Assembly (NCBI RefSeq): GCF_902833645.1
Contig: NZ_CADFGE010000010.1
Location: forward strand, 62,001-126,000
Reading direction: 5' to 3'
Length of the DNA stretch: 64,000 bases
Origin: Paraburkholderia fungorum
GTDB taxonomy: Bacteria > Pseudomonadota > Gammaproteobacteria > Burkholderiales > Burkholderiaceae
Position numbers and translations under genes: made by a program. Below, one piece after another: positions 17,125 through 25,984 of this stretch. The number at the start of each line of letters is the position of its first letter. The stretch's first letter is position 1. The notes below the pieces were generated by a model. That model saw only the letters and a program-made list of their open reading frames with translations, was not told the DNA's origin and did not search any database.

Positions 17125-18327
17125 ATGGAAAGTCTTAAAACCGGCACCGATACCCTCTTCCTTTTGCTAGGTGCCGCAATGGTGCTGGCCATGCATGCGG
17201 GATTCGCGTTTCTCGAACTCGGCACGGTCCGCAAAAAGAATCAGGTCAATGCGCTGGTGAAGATTCTGGTGGACTTCTCGGTCTCGACGATCGCGTATTT
17301 CTTCATCGGCTACACGATCGCCTATGGCGTGCAGTTCTTCGGCAGCGCCGAATCGCTGGCCGCGCACAACGGCTATGCGCTGGTGCGCTTCTTCTTCCTC
17401 CTGACCTTCGCGGCGGCAATTCCGGCGATCGTGTCGGGCGGCATCGCCGAGCGCTCGAAGTTCAATCCGCAACTGTTCGCCACCTTCGTACTGGTTGGCT
17501 TCATCTATCCGTTCTTCGAGGGAATCGCGTGGAACGGCCGCTTCGGCATTCAGAACTGGCTGACTCAGGTCTTCGGGGTGCCGTTTCACGACTTCGCCGG
17601 CTCGGTGGTGGTGCACGCGTTCGGCGGCTGGGTCGCGTTGCCGGCTGTGCTGCTGCTCGGTGCACGCCACGGCCGTTATCAGCGGGACGGCTGCATCGCC
17701 GCGCATCCGCCGTCGAATATCCCGTTCCTCGCGCTGGGCGCATGGGTGCTGGCGGTCGGCTGGTTCGGCTTTAACGTGATGAGCGCGCAGACCATCGACA
17801 AGATCAGCGGCCTCGTGGCGGTCAATTCGCTGATGGCGATGGTCGGCGGCACGCTGAGCGCATGGCTCGCGGGCCGCAACGACCCCGGCTTCACGTACAA
17901 CGGCCCGCTTGCCGGACTGGTGGCGGTATGCGCCGGCTCCGACCTGATGCATCCGCTCGGCGCGCTGGTGACGGGCGGCATTGCGGGCCTGCTGTTCGTC
18001 TATATGTTCACCTGCGTGCAAAACCGCTGGCGTATCGACGACGTACTCGGCGTGTGGCCGCTGCACGGTCTGTGCGGCGCGTGGGGCGGCCTCGCGGCCG
18101 GCATCTTCGGCTTGCGTGCGCTCGGCGGCCTTGGCGGCGTGTCGTTCGGCGCGCAACTGGTCGGCACGCTGGGCGGCATTGTGGTGGCCTTGCTCGGCGG
18201 CACGCTCGTGTACGGCGCCATTCGCCTGACGGTAGGGTTGCGGCTCGACCAGGAAGACGAATACAACGGCGCGGATCTGTCGATCCACAAAATTTCGGCC
18301 ACGCCGGAGCGCGAAAGCGTCGGCTGA
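17125..18327 (+). CDS. amtB: Ammonium transporter AmtB
   Basis: The 400-residue membrane protein has about eleven helices and the Amt/Mep/Rh signatures. These include the opening segment FLELGTVRKKNQVNALVK, the pore-lining twin histidines in VVVHAFGGWVALPA and WPLHGLCGAWGG, and the D-containing motif near GVPFHDFAGSV. It conducts ammonia/ammonium across the inner membrane during nitrogen limitation. There is no signal peptide, and no glnK gene lies next to it, unlike many proteobacterial glnK-amtB operons. A sigma-54 promoter precedes it. ATG 17125 gives the expected N-terminus. Confidence 0.93.
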   Translation: MESLKTGTDTLFLLLGAAMVLAMHAGFAFLELGTVRKKNQVNALVKILVDFSVSTIAYFFIGYTIAYGVQFFGSAESLAAHNGYALVRFFFLLTFAAAIPAIVSGGIAERSKFNPQLFATFVLVGFIYPFFEGIAWNGRFGIQNWLTQVFGVPFHDFAGSVVVHAFGGWVALPAVLLLGARHGRYQRDGCIAAHPPSNIPFLALGAWVLAVGWFGFNVMSAQTIDKISGLVAVNSLMAMVGGTLSAWLAGRNDPGFTYNGPLAGLVAVCAGSDLMHPLGALVTGGIAGLLFVYMFTCVQNRWRIDDVLGVWPLHGLCGAWGGLAAGIFGLRALGGLGGVSFGAQLVGTLGGIVVALLGGTLVYGAIRLTVGLRLDQEDEYNGADLSIHKISATPERESVG

Positions 18328-18447
18328 GGGGCTGCCAGCACGCTAGCCACGGTTGGCCGCAAATCGTGCGCGGCGGCGCGCCGACTGCTGCTCGCCGCGC
18401 GCGATGCTCGTCTGTCCCCAATGCCAGGTGGATGCTAGACTTGCGCG

Positions 18448-18505
18448 CTGGAGATGGCATTCTCCGTTAACCGCCCTTGATGGCTGATGATGCCTGCTTC
18501 GCCCG
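18448..18505 (+). ncRNA. Fluoride riboswitch (crcB motif)
   Basis: The RNA reads GGAGATGGCATTCTCC, then a GTTAA linker, CCGCC-CTTGAT-GGCTG and ATGATGCCTG. Stem one is GGAG/CTCC. The GGCAT of the first segment can pair with ATGCC of the last, and GCC pairs with GGC in between, which reproduces the crcB-motif architecture including the conserved CTGATG. A TAGACT -10 element lies at 18436-18441, placing the transcript start close to the aptamer. It precedes crcB, the expected target. Confidence 0.9.
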
Positions 18506-18583
18506 GACGACTGCGGACGCGGCATCACGCCTGCCCCGCGAGCCCGGTTTGTCGATCTTTCGGCTTCGCCAGAGTACTTTTCC

Positions 18584-18964
18584 ATGTATTTGTCCATTCT
18601 CGCGGTCGGCATTGGCGGCGCGCTCGGCTCGCTATTCCGCTGGTTTCTCGGCATCCGTCTGAACGGCCTGTTCACCGGTTTGCCGCTCGGCACTTTCGCC
18701 GCTAACGTGATCGCCGGCTACGTCATCGGCGTCGCGGTCGCGGGGTTCGCGCGGGCGCCGCAGATCGCCCCCGAATGGCGGCTCTTCGTCATCACGGGTT
18801 TGATGGGCGGCTTGTCGACGTTCTCGACATTCTCGGCGGAAGTCGTGCAGCGTCTGCAAGACGGCCGGCTCGGCTGGGCAGCAGGCGAGGTCGTCATTCA
18901 CGTCGGAGCCTCGCTCGTAATGACGATCCTCGGCATCGCAACCGTTTCCTTGCTGGCGCGCTGA
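18584..18964 (+). CDS. crcB: Fluoride ion channel CrcB/FluC
   Basis: The 126-residue product has four membrane helices and the family motifs GGALGSLFRWFLG at residues 11-23, GTFAANVIAGY near 36-46, and GLMGGLSTFSTFS near 71-84, which contains the pore Thr/Phe residues. Fluc channels are dual-topology dimers that export fluoride and relieve its toxicity. The upstream fluoride riboswitch confirms the role independently. It stands alone. Confidence 0.97.
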   Translation: MYLSILAVGIGGALGSLFRWFLGIRLNGLFTGLPLGTFAANVIAGYVIGVAVAGFARAPQIAPEWRLFVITGLMGGLSTFSTFSAEVVQRLQDGRLGWAAGEVVIHVGASLVMTILGIATVSLLAR

Positions 18965-19175
18965 ACGGCGTGATCGCTTCGCTGATCCGCGAGACGTGCG
19001 GCATCTCGCGTTCAATCACGATCTGACTGGCGCGAAACCGGTATGACGCACGGTTCATGCGTGCCGTCGATGGCGGCTCCTGCTGAACCTTCCACAACTG
19101 GCAACCAGCGCGTCGGTACTCGATGTCGCGCACGAATACGGCTACGATTCGGCGCCCTGGACTCTCCCCCCGAAC

Positions 19176-19595
19176 TCACGTCTCTTTGCTTTTACGTGCT
19201 TTCGCCCGGTTACTCGCCGGCGCATTCTTCTTCAATTTGGTCTGGTTGTGTTCAATCGCGGCACGGACCAGATTCTTTAGCGCGCGTTCATTGATCCTGT
19301 CGCCCTCGAAGAAGTCGATCGCCCGTCTTGCGTTGCCCTCAAGACTCGCGTTGAAGAGCTTGTCGGGATCCGGAAGGCTAGCCCCGTGGGCAAAGGTCAA
19401 CTTCACCTTGCCTTTGTGCGCATTGGCGACCGCGATCATTCCGTCGCGAGACCACACGGGGCTGCCCATCCACTCCCATTCCTCGACGATCTGCGAGTCG
19501 GCCGCGAGGATGGCCTTACGCATCGCGGCGAAGGTTTCACCACGCCAATCCGTGATTCCCGCGATCATCTGGTCAATGGTTTCTGACGGAGTCAT
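19176..19595 (-). CDS. DUF1801 (YdhG-like) domain protein
   Basis: The 139-residue protein contains TIDQMIAGITDWRGETFAAMRKAILAAD at the N-terminus, then EEWEWMGSPVWS and KLTFAHGASLPDPDKLFN, the recognisable core of DUF1801 proteins. The tail is basic and Lys-rich. The biochemical role of this domain is not established. ATG 19595 begins the conserved domain. The gene lies between crcB and the acyltransferase gene, with 211 bp of empty sequence after it. Confidence 0.85.
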   Translation of the reverse strand: MTPSETIDQMIAGITDWRGETFAAMRKAILAADSQIVEEWEWMGSPVWSRDGMIAVANAHKGKVKLTFAHGASLPDPDKLFNASLEGNARRAIDFFEGDRINERALKNLVRAAIEHNQTKLKKNAPASNRAKARKSKET

Positions 19596-19777
19596 AAGGT
19601 CGTTACGCCTCGAATTCTGGTCCGGTCTCGGCAGAGACTGCCTTTGAATTGTGCCAGCATCAATCCGCCGGCGCGAATGAGGCATTAATTTCGCCATTTT
19701 TTTCGATTTTTATCGTTATTTTTGTTGTTCCCCACGGCGGTAAGATCGCCGCAGCCTGAATAGTAGAAGGGGCAAAA

Positions 19778-20926
19778 ATGGCGATCACCTTGAATCTCTC
19801 AGCGTCCACCAATCTGAACAAGTCGTTGAAGATCGACGCCATTCGATTCCTCGCGGCTGTCTGGGTTCTGATGTACCACATCAAGCCGCCCGCGTTCAAA
19901 GAACTGCTGCCCCACCCACTCGCCTTCCTCGGCGGCGCGCTGTGGTCAGGCTCGACCGCGCTGTTCGCGGGGCCCGCCGCCGTCATCGTCTTCTTCGTCA
20001 TTTCCGGCTATTGCATCCACAACGCATATCAAAAGGATGTGACGCTCAAGCCGATCAACTATTACGCGTCCAGATTCATCCGCATCGGCTTGCCGCTGGT
20101 CATTCTGCTGTGCCTCGTTCAACCTTTGCCGGCGGGCCAGAACTATCTGGAATCCGTGCTGTGGTCGCTCTACTGCGAGATGGTGTATTACGCCGCTTAT
20201 CCGTTGCTGCGCCCTCGCTTTCGCTACCTCGGTGAAATGATCGTTGGATGCGCGCTTGCGGCGGGCGTGATGGTGGCCGTGGTTCGGCTGATCGGGCACC
20301 CGGTTTGCCACGGCTGCGTCATCGAAACGTATGGGGTTCCCGGCACGGCGCTGCTGTATGCGGCCGGATGGATTTTCGGCTGTCTGATCGCGGAGATCCA
20401 GCGCAACACGGAGCAGTTCCATGTTCGCGGTGCGTATTCGCCGCTCACGCTGATGATCAAGGGCGGCCTTGACCGGAGCACGCGCTACCTCGCAAACCAT
20501 CTGGTTGCGTTGAGAGTGGCGGTGGTCGCGGCCGGTGCGGTCATTATGATTCTGTTGTCCGAATCGAATCTCAAGCCGGCCATCGTGCCCTTGATCACGC
20601 CCGATATCACGCTGCCGCTATTTCAGTTCCTCGCGGCGGTCTGGATCGCGGCGGAAACCGCCACGCCGTCCAGAAGCGGCGTGTGGGCCAGACTGGCCAC
20701 GTTCGGCGCGTGGTCCTACAGCCTCTATCTGTGCCACAAGATGGCGCTTGCGCTGCTTGAAATGAGCGGATTCGACGCTACATCCCGATTCGCGTGGTTC
20801 GTGCAGGTGGCGCTGGCGTTCGCTATCAGCTACGCGTTCTACCGGATGATCGAAAAGCCTTCGCATCTGCTTTCGCAGCGGCTGCGCAAATACACGCCGA
20901 GCGCACCGGCCGCCCCGGCTGCATGA
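19778..20926 (+). CDS. Acyltransferase-3 family membrane protein
   Basis: The 382-residue protein has about ten membrane helices and the acyltransferase-3 (OafA/ExoZ-like) opening. The sequence IDAIRFLAAVWVLMYHIKP carries the conserved R/K-x10-H motif, followed by FFVISGYCIHNAYQ. Such enzymes O-acylate sugars of lipopolysaccharide, exopolysaccharide or other surface molecules at the inner membrane. A Pro/Ala-rich tail follows the last helix (IEKPSHLLSQRLRKY). AGAAGGGG precedes ATG 19778. The upstream 80 bases are notably AT-rich compared with neighbours. No other glycan gene is nearby, so the substrate is unknown. Confidence 0.88.
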   Translation: MAITLNLSASTNLNKSLKIDAIRFLAAVWVLMYHIKPPAFKELLPHPLAFLGGALWSGSTALFAGPAAVIVFFVISGYCIHNAYQKDVTLKPINYYASRFIRIGLPLVILLCLVQPLPAGQNYLESVLWSLYCEMVYYAAYPLLRPRFRYLGEMIVGCALAAGVMVAVVRLIGHPVCHGCVIETYGVPGTALLYAAGWIFGCLIAEIQRNTEQFHVRGAYSPLTLMIKGGLDRSTRYLANHLVALRVAVVAAGAVIMILLSESNLKPAIVPLITPDITLPLFQFLAAVWIAAETATPSRSGVWARLATFGAWSYSLYLCHKMALALLEMSGFDATSRFAWFVQVALAFAISYAFYRMIEKPSHLLSQRLRKYTPSAPAAPAA

Positions 20927-20963
20927 AGCGCCCGGCCCGAGCCATCAGATCGGCACCCGCACC

Positions 20964-21554
20964 TCATAGCCGTCCCGGCCGCGGATCGGCCACGAACCCA
21001 CCGCGATTGGGCATCGCCACACGCGGCAACGACGCCGCATCGAGCCGCGTATCCGCCGGCACGATGCCGTTGCGGTTGAGCAGGAATGCGCTTAACGCGT
21101 ACACCTCATCGGCGGAAAGCGATTCGGGCGCGTTGTACGGCATCGCACGGCGAATGTAGTCAAACAGGGTCGTCGCATAGGGCCAGTAACTGCCGACGGT
21201 GCGCTTCGGCTTCGCGCCCGTCAGCGTACCCTGCCCGCCCACCAGTTGATCGCCGAGACCGCCCTCGCCCTGCGCGCCGTGACACGCCGCGCATTTGGCG
21301 GCAAACACGTGCGCGCCGGTGGCGACGTCGCCGCTGCCCGCGGGTAAGCCGCGGCCGTCCGGCGCAACGTCGATGTTCCAGGCGGCGAGGTCCTGTTCGG
21401 TGAGCGGCGTGCCGATCTCATAACCCGCGCCAGCGCTCCGGTCACCCGGCGCGACTGTTGAACACGATGCCAATGCCGAGAGCGACAGCAGCACGGCCAG
21501 CGCGGTTCGTGCCATGCGCGCTCGCTTGCGGATCGAACTGCGGCCGTTACGCAT
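20964..21554 (-). CDS. Small monohaem cytochrome c lipoprotein, partner of the sulfite dehydrogenase
   Basis: The 196-residue protein has an N-terminal signal with a lipobox-like LASC, then one haem-binding CAACH at about residue 90. A later RRAMPYNAPESLSADE segment could supply the Met axial ligand. It probably takes electrons from the neighbouring molybdenum sulfite dehydrogenase in the periplasm, as SorB or SoxD-type cytochromes do. Its start overlaps the soxC-like stop by eight bases, which shows tight coupling. It is last in the minus-strand sulfur operon. Confidence 0.88.
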   Translation of the reverse strand: MRNGRSSIRKRARMARTALAVLLSLSALASCSTVAPGDRSAGAGYEIGTPLTEQDLAAWNIDVAPDGRGLPAGSGDVATGAHVFAAKCAACHGAQGEGGLGDQLVGGQGTLTGAKPKRTVGSYWPYATTLFDYIRRAMPYNAPESLSADEVYALSAFLLNRNGIVPADTRLDAASLPRVAMPNRGGFVADPRPGRL

Positions 21555-22812
21555 TGCGCACCTCGCCGCTTGCCTCGACTCGCCATTGCTGGATCGCGTT
21601 GTAGTGGTACTGCGAATTCAGGCCACGCGCGGCAACCAGTTCGGCACGCGTGGGCTGCACGTAGCCGGTCGAATCGGTGGCGCGCGAGAGAATCGCGGTC
21701 GCGCCGCCATCCCAGTGCCAGTCCGCCTGAAAGCGCGTCAGCGCGCGATCGTGAATGGCGCCGTCCAGACGCGCGAGACGCCAGCTCGCACCACCGTCGG
21801 TCGACACTTCCACCTTGCGGATCGTCCCGCGTCCGGACCACGCGAGACCGGTGATCGGGTAATAGCCCTGGGTGGTGAGGCGTTGTCCCGGCGAAGGCCG
21901 CGTGATCACCGACTTCGCATCCATCTCGAACGCAAACTGACGCGCGGTGCCGTTCGCGAGCAGGCTGGTGTACTTCGAGGTTTCTTCACGCGTTTGCAAC
22001 GGCGCGTCGACCACTTTCAGCCGGCGCAGCCATTTGACGTTCGTATTGCCCTCGAAGCCAGGCACGATCAGACGCAACGGATAGCCGTTCTCGGGACGCA
22101 AGCGCTCGCCGTTCTGCGCGTAGACCACCAGCGCGCGATCGAGTATGCGCTCGAGCGGCAGGCTGCGCGTCATCGCGGCGGCGTCCGCGCCTTCTGCCAA
22201 CAACCAGCCGCCCGCCGGATTGGCCGGGTTCGACAAGCCGCCCACCTCCTCCAGCAAGGTCGACAAGCGCACGCCGGTCCATTCGCAGCACGACAGCAAA
22301 CCATGCGTGAGTTGCACCGGCATGCCGCTCGGACCATTCCATTCGTTGCCGGTATTACCGGAACATTCGAGAAAATGAATCCGCGATTCGGACGGCAGGC
22401 GCAGCAGGTCGTCCATCGTGAACAGCTTGGGCGTGCGCACCAGCCCGTGAATAGCCAGCCGATGCTGATCGGGATCGATGTCCGGCACGCCGCCGTGATG
22501 ACGCTCGTAGACCAGACCGTTGGGGGTGAGCGTGCCGTGCAGATCGGCGAGCGGCGTCATTGACGAAGCCGCGCCGGGCAGCGGCCACGCGCGTGCGCTG
22601 CGCCGTACGACATTCGCCTCATAGGGCGAAGGCACGCCGTAGGGATGCTCGAGAATGGGCGCGCCGGGCACGCGGCTCGATTGCGCGACCGTGAGCGGCT
22701 TGAGCAATTCACTGGCGGCAGCGGTGTGAGAAACCACCAGACCGCCGGCCGCCAGCCGACCGAGCAGTCGACGGCGGCCGCGCGACGGCGGAGAGTTGTG
22801 CGGGTTCATCAT
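21547..22812 (-). CDS. soxC: SoxC/SorA-type sulfite dehydrogenase, molybdenum subunit
   Basis: The 421-residue protein has a signal-like N-terminus with twin arginines (RGRRRLLGRLAAGGLVVS) and the sulfite oxidase-fold domain. The Mo-ligating Cys near residue 150 lies in FLECSGNTGNEW, and a later GYPLRLIVPGFEGNTNVKWL is highly characteristic. A C-terminal dimerisation domain follows (WSGRGTIRKVEVSTDGGASW). It oxidises sulfite to sulfate with a cytochrome c acceptor, here encoded just downstream. It is downstream of a sulfonate-type ABC importer, so it likely removes sulfite released from the imported compound. The symbol reflects family resemblance; no other sox gene is present. Confidence 0.9.
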   Translation of the reverse strand: MMNPHNSPPSRGRRRLLGRLAAGGLVVSHTAAASELLKPLTVAQSSRVPGAPILEHPYGVPSPYEANVVRRSARAWPLPGAASSMTPLADLHGTLTPNGLVYERHHGGVPDIDPDQHRLAIHGLVRTPKLFTMDDLLRLPSESRIHFLECSGNTGNEWNGPSGMPVQLTHGLLSCCEWTGVRLSTLLEEVGGLSNPANPAGGWLLAEGADAAAMTRSLPLERILDRALVVYAQNGERLRPENGYPLRLIVPGFEGNTNVKWLRRLKVVDAPLQTREETSKYTSLLANGTARQFAFEMDAKSVITRPSPGQRLTTQGYYPITGLAWSGRGTIRKVEVSTDGGASWRLARLDGAIHDRALTRFQADWHWDGGATAILSRATDSTGYVQPTRAELVAARGLNSQYHYNAIQQWRVEASGEVRNA

Positions 22813-22859
22813 GGCGTCGGCACATCATAGGCAAGCCGATTAGCGTAACGATGCTTGCT

Positions 22860-22887
22860 GTCACGGCCAAACGATAAATTCGACTAT
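22860..22887 (-). promoter_or_regulatory. Recurrent 28-bp sulfur-island motif, copy 1 (upstream of soxC)
   Basis: The plus strand has GTCACGGCCAAACGA then TA-AATTC-G-ACTAT, matching the copy at 36466-36493 at 25 of 28 positions. It lies 48 bases before the soxC start. The wider element has the arms AACGATA and TATCGTT. It may be a binding site for a sulfur-starvation regulator; this is inference. Confidence 0.55.
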
Positions 22888-22928
22888 CGTTCGACACAAA
22901 CCGCATATCGGACGGATACGGTGCGCCG

Positions 22929-23969
22929 TCAAGCCAGCACGTTCGAGAACACCCTGTCCGCGAGACGATTGGAATCGGTGCCGCTGTTGAGCACGCCCAC
23001 CGCCTTCAGATCGTCGGCGTAGAGCGATATCTCTTTCCTGAACGCGTCGCCGACCGGATGATGGCGATCGGTATGGCTCTTGAGCATCGCCGTCAATTGG
23101 CTCACTTCGGCAGAGGGCGTATAGGCCGAGAAAATCGCCGCCGCGTCGGCCGGATGATTGGCGGTCCACTCGGTTGCTTCGAGCAGCGCCTGGGTCAACG
23201 CCTGCGCGGTGGCGCGATCCTTTCGCACCAGCGACCCGCGTACGCCCAGCACGCAGCACGAACGGTTCTGATACTCGCCGCACAGATTGTTCGATACTTC
23301 AACCAGGTGATCGGATTCGCGGATCGTCCAGATGGTGGGGTCGCCGTCCGCAATCGCCTGCACTTCGCCCTTCTTGAGCGCCTCGCCCAACAGATTCGCC
23401 GGATACTGACGCCAGTTCACGTCGCGCTCCGGGTCCACACCGATCTTCTTCAGCACGATGGCAAAGAAATTCTTCGTAGGACTCGCCATATCGCTCACGC
23501 CGATCGTGCGGCCCTTCAGTCCCGCCACGTCGACGATGCCCGACGTGCGCGTGGCCAGCAAACGCATGCAGCCGCCGTGAATCCCGGCCGTCAGTTTCAC
23601 ATCGAAGCCCTGCTCCAGCGGTTTGATCCAGCGCAGCGCCATGCCGACACCCGCATCGGATTTGCCCGTCGCGATCGCTTCGAGCAACTGGTCCGTCGAA
23701 CCCGAAAAGTTCACCAGTTCCACCTGCAAGCCGTGCCGCTCGAAAAAACCCTGCTTCACCGCCACGGCCACCGGCGCGGTACAGATCGCGCCGGCATTCC
23801 AGGAAAGCTTGAGCGGCTTGAGCCCGGCTTGCGGCGTCTGGGCGACCGCCGGCGAGCCCGGCATACCCAGCCACGCACCGCCGAGCGCCGCGGCGCCCGC
23901 AGTCCAGGCCGTCTTGCGTAACCACGCGCGGCGGCTTTCGCTCAGCGGCGCTTCATCGTAGGGATTCAT
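22929..23969 (-). CDS. Sulfonate/taurine-type ABC transporter substrate-binding protein
   Basis: The 346-residue protein has a twin-arginine signal (SRRAWLRKTAWTAGAAALGG) and an NMT1/THI5-like binding fold. The body includes VAVKQGFFERHGLQVELV and GKSDAGVGMALRW, typical of the SsuA/TauA/NrtA group. It delivers an organosulfur or similar anionic solute to the permease encoded upstream. Order in the operon is monooxygenase, permease, ATPase, this gene, soxC, cytochrome. The substrate cannot be read from sequence. Confidence 0.85.
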   Translation of the reverse strand: MNPYDEAPLSESRRAWLRKTAWTAGAAALGGAWLGMPGSPAVAQTPQAGLKPLKLSWNAGAICTAPVAVAVKQGFFERHGLQVELVNFSGSTDQLLEAIATGKSDAGVGMALRWIKPLEQGFDVKLTAGIHGGCMRLLATRTSGIVDVAGLKGRTIGVSDMASPTKNFFAIVLKKIGVDPERDVNWRQYPANLLGEALKKGEVQAIADGDPTIWTIRESDHLVEVSNNLCGEYQNRSCCVLGVRGSLVRKDRATAQALTQALLEATEWTANHPADAAAIFSAYTPSAEVSQLTAMLKSHTDRHHPVGDAFRKEISLYADDLKAVGVLNSGTDSNRLADRVFSNVLA

Positions 23970-24013
23970 GGTTGACTCTTCCTCAGATCGTTATCAATTG
24001 TTCTATGGGTTGT

Positions 24014-24844
24014 TCAGGTGTCGAGTCCGAGTTGAGCGAGCACCTCGCGGCGCAGCGCCACGAGCTTCGGATCGTCGCGATGGCGGGGATACGGTGCGTC
24101 GTTATGCACTTGCGCAACCACGCGTGCGGGCCGTTCGCTGAAAACGATCACGCGCCGGGCAAGCAGCAGCGCTTCTTCGACGTCGTGCGTCACCAGCAGC
24201 ACGGAAAAGCGTGCGTCCTGCCAAAGCCGCGCCAGTTCGCCCTGCATGCGGATGCGCGTCAGAGAGTCGAGCTTGCCGAACGGCTCGTCCAGCACCAGCA
24301 GCGCAGGATCGTTGACGAGCGCACGCGCCAGCGCCACCCGCTGCGCCATGCCGCCCGACAATTGATGCGGAAACGCTTCGGCAAACTCGCTCAGGCCGAC
24401 CAGTTCCAGCGCGGCATCGATTCGTTGCCGCGCCTGATCTTCCTGTGGACCACGCCGCCGGGCGAAGCCTCTGCGCTGCGCCTGCGGACCGATCCCGACG
24501 TTGCCGCGCACCGTGCGCCACGGGTACAAGGTCGGGTCCTGGAACACCACCACGCGCGACGGATCGGGGCCCGCGATCGTGGCGCCGTCGGCCTGCACGC
24601 TGCCTTGCGTCGGCGTATCGAGTCCCGCCACGAGACGCAGCAAGGTGGACTTTCCACAACCGCTCGGGCCCAGCAGCGCGACGAACTGGCCCGGCTCGAC
24701 CGTGAAGCTGACATCCTGCAACACGGGCAACGCGGCGCCGCGCAATGCGAACTGATGACTGACATGGCGCACGTCGATGCGCGCGCCGTCGCGCAGAGGC
24801 GCTGCGGCGGCGTTCTGATTCAGCACTTCGGGTACGGCTACCAT
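24014..24844 (-). CDS. Sulfonate/taurine-type ABC transporter ATPase
   Basis: The 276-residue protein has Walker A LLGPSGCGKSTLL at about residue 55, the signature LSGGMAQRVALARAL, Walker B LLVLDEPFGKLD and the switch His in LLVTHDVEEAL. This matches SsuB/TauB ATPases. It overlaps the permease gene by seven bases, consistent with one complex. It powers uptake with the adjacent permease and binding protein. Confidence 0.93.
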   Translation of the reverse strand: MVAVPEVLNQNAAAAPLRDGARIDVRHVSHQFALRGAALPVLQDVSFTVEPGQFVALLGPSGCGKSTLLRLVAGLDTPTQGSVQADGATIAGPDPSRVVVFQDPTLYPWRTVRGNVGIGPQAQRRGFARRRGPQEDQARQRIDAALELVGLSEFAEAFPHQLSGGMAQRVALARALVNDPALLVLDEPFGKLDSLTRIRMQGELARLWQDARFSVLLVTHDVEEALLLARRVIVFSERPARVVAQVHNDAPYPRHRDDPKLVALRREVLAQLGLDT

Positions 24845-25896
24845 TTGAGCAATCCTTTTTGCCAGGCCAGCAAACGGTCACGCAGGCGGAACAGCAACGT
24901 GATCAGACCGGAGCACATCAGCGCCATGACCAGCAGCGCGGCATACATATTCGAATAGGCCGCCCAGCCCTGGGCCCATTGCAGGTACCAGCCGAGTCCC
25001 GCTTTCACGCCCATCATTTCCGCGACGATCAGGACCGAGAACGATGCGCCCAGCCCCATGAACAGGCCGACGAATACCGACGGCAACGCCGCCGGAATCG
25101 CGACACGCAGGATCAGAAAAGCCGGTCGCGCGCCGAGCGTGCGGGCGATGTCGTAATAAGCCGGGTTGACGCCGGCCACACCGGACCAGGTCAGAACGGC
25201 CACCGGAAAGGCGGTCGCCAGCGCGATCAGGAACACGCTGGCGCTAAAGCTCGATGGAAAGAAGAAGAACGCCAGCGGCAACCACGCGGTAGCCGGCAGC
25301 GGTCCGATCAGGCGCAGCACCGGATGGACCCAGTAGCTGACCGCCTGCGACCAGCCGATGCTCACCCCCGTCACGAAGCCTGCCGCCGCGCCCAGCACGT
25401 AGCCATAAGCCAGTAGTCCAAACGAATGCACGACACTCGAACCCAGCCGCGGATAGTCTTCGGCATAGACGCCGATTAGCGCTTGCGGCGGCGCGAAAAA
25501 AGGCCGCGGCAGCCATTCGAGTTGCGCCGTGACCACCTCCCATACGCTCACGCCGAGCGCCAGGGCGAGCAACCACGGCATGGCCGCGAGCCACGCATGG
25601 ATGCGCGTGGGCGTCTTCGCCTGAAGGGGCTGAGTACGCCACCCGGCGACAGCCGTCGCGGCTGCGAATACGGCGAGCACGAGCTTGAGCGCGAGGTATT
25701 CTTTCGTGTACGGCCAGTCGTCCGCGCTCGGCCACCATTCGGTCAGCGCGGCGCTGCCGAGCCACGCCAGCGCCGCGAGACCGGCGATCCGGACGCTGCG
25801 TGAGAGTCCGCGCCTTGCTACGGGGCGCGCGGCATCGTGAGGCTCCGCGCCGCTAGCCGGAGCGCGCGTCGCGATCGATTCGAACTGAGTGGACAT
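24838..25896 (-). CDS. Sulfonate/taurine-type ABC transporter permease
   Basis: The 352-residue membrane protein has an N-terminal extension with extra helices (to about residue 150). The standard permease core follows, with the EAA-loop region DIARTLGARPAFLILRVAIPAALPS. SsuC proteins are usually about 260 residues, so the N-terminal part adds roughly 90. ATG 25896 is preferred because it leaves room for the upstream gene's end at 25985; a longer frame runs into that gene. It forms the channel with the adjacent ATPase. Confidence 0.88.
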   Translation of the reverse strand: MSTQFESIATRAPASGAEPHDAARPVARRGLSRSVRIAGLAALAWLGSAALTEWWPSADDWPYTKEYLALKLVLAVFAAATAVAGWRTQPLQAKTPTRIHAWLAAMPWLLALALGVSVWEVVTAQLEWLPRPFFAPPQALIGVYAEDYPRLGSSVVHSFGLLAYGYVLGAAAGFVTGVSIGWSQAVSYWVHPVLRLIGPLPATAWLPLAFFFFPSSFSASVFLIALATAFPVAVLTWSGVAGVNPAYYDIARTLGARPAFLILRVAIPAALPSVFVGLFMGLGASFSVLIVAEMMGVKAGLGWYLQWAQGWAAYSNMYAALLVMALMCSGLITLLFRLRDRLLAWQKGLLKW

Positions 25897-25984
25897 AAAG
25901 GTTCCAGCCTCCTGCGTTGTTGAGCTCACGTGTGAGTTCGTGCCCGCTTCCGGGTCCGCTTTGGAGCCCGCTTCCGGACGAACT

